From Andrena cerasifolii (lineage: Eukaryota; Arthropoda; Insecta; Hymenoptera; Andrenidae): DNA of 64,000 nt. Location of the stretch: assembly GCF_050908995.1 (NCBI RefSeq), contig NC_135130.1, forward strand, positions 4,953,001-5,017,000, written 5' to 3'. Made by a program: the position numbers and the translations under genes. Numbering within the stretch: position 1 is the first letter of the stretch; each line of letters begins with the position of its first letter. Below are positions 60,136-64,000 of this stretch, one piece after another. The notes below the pieces were generated by a model. It searched no databases and was not told the origin of the DNA. It worked only from the letters and a program-made list of their open reading frames with translations.

Positions 60136-62693
60136 CGGTTATAGGCTCCCGCCTACACCACATTCATGAAATTTCGTAGAGGCGTTCGCGAAGCAGATAC
60201 CAACCGACTGAAGTTGGCCCGCTGTGCATAGTGTCATTTCGGGGGAGACGCGCCACTTTTTTCGATTGCTTATAAAGTCTTAAATAAACCCAACTGCAAA
60301 TTTAGGTAAATGTAGTTCGATTGTTTATTTCAATCTCTTTCACAAAATAACATATTAAATATATAAAAACTTTATTTTAATATTAAAATACGCTTTCTAA
60401 GAAACTTCGAAAAAGTGCATCTAACCCCAGACCTGAGGGAGACATGCACTTCAGATTCGGGGGCGATGCACCTACTAATTCGTACCCTCTTCTCCCTACT
60501 TTCATTCTTTTTTTTCTCTTCTACACATATTACAGAGGGGAGGATGCAGGGCCGGCGCGAGGATGATTGGTGCCCTTACGCAAGAAAATCTTCGGCGCCC
60601 CCATTTTTTGCACCTGTTTTCTATTTAATATGTTTTGTCTTTACGAGGTACAATAAAAAGAAAATTAGATCAAACGCTACTAAATATGTGTGCAAAATTC
60701 CTGCCCTGTAGGCGAGGTAGGTTCTCCAGAATTAATTTCCAAATATCACCTTCGAAAACGAGTGTCTAGACTAGAATACCTCCTTTAGCGTTGAAACAGT
60801 GCTGCCACTTATGTAGTGCGGCCGGAACAGGAAGTGCTGCATCTCTCCGCTAGGTGCGTCTCTCTCGGAATGACCCTACTGCATTTGCGGTAGTTGAAGC
60901 GATGCGTTTCACTCCGGTGTACCTTGGTTTAGCCATTCGGCAATTCATTTGCCTCGTTCGCGAATGGGGCGTGTAACGAACGCGAGCAATGGACGTTGCA
61001 GGTACACGACTCTGATAAACATAGAGGTCGCGAACGGTCCAACGCGAAACTACGCTCGTATGCATGTGCACGCGTGGCTAGCGATAACAGCTTATCTATC
61101 GCGTGCGGCTTTCATCGAGCCACTTTTCAATTTTCCACGGCCCATTAACCCGCGTTCGACCCCTTTTCGTGCCCTTTCCGCCCCTTGGCGGCAATCGGCA
61201 GCGGCGCGTACGAGCGGGCACCGTGATTTTGGAAAGTTTTATCACCGCTCTTGTCGCCGCGCCGGTGGATTAAATCTGCAGCCGAATGCTATGTCATCGA
61301 GATAAATTTGGCTGCATTAATCCTGCGCGTATCCATGCCAATAACATGTGTGCTAACTTTGTTTACTTCTTTCGAGAGAAATTTACCGGAGGAATCTCAA
61401 AAATCAGCCACGCCAACTTTGCAATCTCGTTGATAATGGTAGCTATTCTATATCTACCATCGCATTAATTGTCCCTTATGATTTGTATATTTTTTGCTGT
61501 CTTCGCTAGAGCCTATTACTCGCTAATGAAACAACAATAATAATAATAATATAAATTGTAATTAATTTTCTTTTGGAGGAAGTGTTGAGGCATCGTGGAG
61601 GGGAATAGTAGATACTGCAATACTCGTGTCATGGTAGTAATATAGTGTGCTGATTTATTAGACACTTTGGTACCGATGTTGCGAATGTGATAGGAAAGTA
61701 AATATATTGCTGTTGTACCAACGATTCCCAACCGGTGGGTCGCCACGGTTTTTAAAATTTCTTCTTTAATATCGGTAAGCTCGAATTATATTCTGTAATA
61801 CATATTTTTAATCTGTTTTTTTTTTACCTCATTAAATTTGTCGCACCCCACCCGGGAAGGGGTGGCAGGTTATTTGAATTCAATAAAAGGAGATCTCGAC
61901 TCAAAAAAGCTTGGGAAACACTGTGCTATAATATATATTGTTACTCGCACGGCTCAGACCATTTTGACATTTTTACAGCGTTTGAAGCGTGTTTAAGGCA
62001 TTGTCTGCGCTTATCTGACCACGCGCATTTTCTTTCCCAGGTTTTACATATTCTTTTAACACTATCGGCGTGTCGGCGACAAACTGTGACTCGAGTATTG
62101 TTATCCCCCTTTTGTTTTTTTTTTTTTTTTTAACGCTGCGGATATTTGTCACGGCGCGAGGAATTGTCGACGCCCACGCCGAGCTGAACATGCGCGCCGC
62201 GAACAAAAGTAGGAGCCTTCGCACGTGTGCTATAAAAGAATGCGAAAAATGGCCTCGGCCACTTTCGATGATAACGTAGAAACACTTTCCTATTTGGCAC
62301 AAAGTTCACGCTTATCTAAACACTCACTCGACCGATTACCAATACCAGTAATTAAAAAGCCCCACCCACACCTCAGGCGTTGCATCAACAGCGCCCGTGG
62401 AAACGGAAGTTGACAGCACGCGAGCTGCTGATCCATTCATCGACGAACAAAACTAAACCGTGCCGTGCTTCCGTTCCCCAGTGGCAGCTCGCGTCGTTTC
62501 AAATCCACCGAACGAGTATAAAAGCACTCTGGCGATTTTCGGAGGTGCTCGGATATTCGTGATATCGATCCACACGAAGGGTTTGGGTTTATTCAGAATA
62601 TTTCAAAAGGCTGGTTACATTCGAACTGCACAAGCGGAGGTAGAAGAAGATTTCGAAAAACTACAAAATTATTCCTCTTAATCCCAATACATA
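60136..62693 (+). other. Intronic or intergenic sequence with transposon-end-like fragments
   Basis: No gene is supported. CAGGGCCGGCGCGAGG near 60548 resembles a hAT end without a partner. CpG-rich at 60780-61300, AT-rich with short T runs and a small TAA run near 61538 elsewhere. Confidence 0.4.
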
Positions 62694-63727
62694 CAGTGTC
62701 GGGCAAAATTATTGAGGAATTTTTAAAACAGAATAACTTTTATAAAATTGGTCCAGAGGATTTGAATTTTTTTGAGAATCTAGAAGGGTTAGTTTACTAG
62801 GTGACGTGCTTCGGCGTTTTGAAAAATAAATGCAATTGATCGGATTAGCGAAGAAAATAGTGAAGGTCCCTTTTTCAAATTTTACATGAGCCTGTAAGGA
62901 AAATTTAAAAATAGAGAAGGAAAACGTTGTAGCTCGATAACTGTGATTTCCACCACTTTTAACTGTTTGTAGCTCATAGGGTAGATGCACCATTTGTGGC
63001 CACTTTAAGGTATTGTACCAGTTTTGGTCACTTCTTAAAAATATTATATTTTTCCGGGTAAGCAATAAATGTAACCTTATATTTCTGGCGATATACTAAA
63101 CAAAATATTTATCACGTGAAATTCTCCACATAATAATGATCTGCAAGCAATTTAAAAATAAAATAATTATGCACATGGCCAAAAACAGTGGAATGGCCAC
63201 AAACGGTACATCTACCCTACCTACGTTAACCGATTTCGATGAAATTTTTGGCATGTATAATTTTCCTTGCAGACTCAGATAAAAATTTGAAAAAGTTCAC
63301 TATTTTCTCCGCTATTCCGACCAATTGTATTTTTTTTTCAAAACATAGAAACACGTCAAGTATTAAGCTAATCTATCCTTACACGCATAAATCAAAATAA
63401 AAATTAATAAAATCAGTAAACTAAAAAAATGAAATACACCTAAACAAATAAAATCACCAATAATAATCTGTATAGTTTAAATTAAAAACTATAATCTTGT
63501 AAATTAAATATAGATACAAAATTCTTACAGGCAAAATTCAAAAAAAAATCTTACAAAGATATGATTAATACCCAAAATTAAAGTTTTAGTTTAAACTAAT
63601 TTTTGTTTATGACAACATCTATCGGCTTAAATCCTTCTAGCTTCTTAAAAAAAACTCAAGTCGTTTGGATCAATTTTAAAAAAGTTATTCTGTTTCAAAA
63701 GTGTCCCTGTACTTATGTCCTGCACTG
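62694..63727. mobile_element. Long-terminal-inverted-repeat element with CAGTG ends
   Basis: The left end CAGTGTCGGGCAAAATTATT and the inverted right end CAGTGCAGGACATAAGTACA start arms of about 110 bp that share AACAGAATAACTTTT and AGAAGCTAGAAGG-like blocks. The left flank is TA, the right CA. It probably belongs to a Tc1/mariner-type non-autonomous family. A second element sits inside it. Confidence 0.65.
62977..63219. mobile_element. Nested 243-bp inverted-repeat element with TA ends
   Basis: TAGGGTAGATGCACCATTTG at the left and, inverted, TAGGGTAGATGTACCGTTTG at the right, followed in both by TGGCCA. It lies inside the element 62694-63727, so it inserted later. No coding capacity. Confidence 0.75.
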
Positions 63728-64000
63728 CATTAGGTCCTTGTGAAAGATCTACAGCTTTTGCATATTTAAAACACATCGAACCTTCGTTCGAACCAGCTTT
63801 AAACTGTTACTAGATTAGTGAATGAAAATTCAGGTAAACGCCAAGCCTGACTGCATTTTTATCAACGAGCTTCTTCGCTGAACAGCTTTCATTCGAGTTT
63901 CTTGCGCACCTGTGGTGTCCAGGCCGCAAGGTAAATCTCGTAAGGAGCTGATCGGTTTAGGGGAGCCAGGTATCTTCGATATGAAAAGCTTCGTATTTCC

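Overview
The window reads as nuclear DNA of an insect, most likely a hymenopteran (inferred, with bees the best guess). Genes are split by many short introns, mostly about 70 to 110 bp, with GT-AG borders. Intergenic DNA alternates between CpG-rich and AT-rich stretches. The three recognisable genes are insect orthologs: uninflatable (uif), Xrp1 and the start of CrebA. There is no prokaryotic operon structure, CRISPR array or rRNA gene.

Layout. Positions 1-9480 hold no gene I can support. They contain a degenerate tRNA-like element (768-842), a small inverted-repeat element (1315-1473) and a striking pentanucleotide array with inverted flanks (about 5322-6190). From 9485 to 32168 on the + strand lies the uif ortholog. 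I assembled 35 coding exons by hand; all join in phase and predict 3564 residues: signal peptide, C-type lectin, LDLa, three CUB, many Sushi, EGF, two discoidin (F5/8C), HYR, GCC2/GCC3, laminin-G and a single transmembrane helix. One of its introns uses a GC donor.

Tail to tail with uif is an unrecognised two-exon gene on the - strand (33552-33051) for a 142-residue acidic serine-rich protein. The two genes share a palindromic poly(A) signal at 33011-33022. Next on the + strand is an AT-hook plus bZIP gene that fits Xrp1 (coding 36903-39033). One of its introns is almost entirely a transposon-derived inverted-repeat element, and its start codon is overlapped by an out-of-frame upstream ORF. 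From about 42.3 kb a CpG-rich, CCAAT-rich region looks like the promoter and leader of CrebA. The first coding exon of CrebA is at 48436-48501, and the rest lies beyond the window or unrecognised.

The 45-64 kb part, which would be CrebA introns, is rich in decayed DNA transposons. It has a mariner transposase remnant split by another insertion, a hAT-like MITE with a target duplication, a near-perfect 755-bp foldback bounded by TTAA, a TTAA element nested in another repeat whose empty site is also in the window, and nested TA-type elements near 63 kb. I see no new biological system. The most interesting items are the duplicated super-module inside Uif, the ATF4-like uORF arrangement of Xrp1, the shared palindromic poly(A) signal and the unknown acidic gene.
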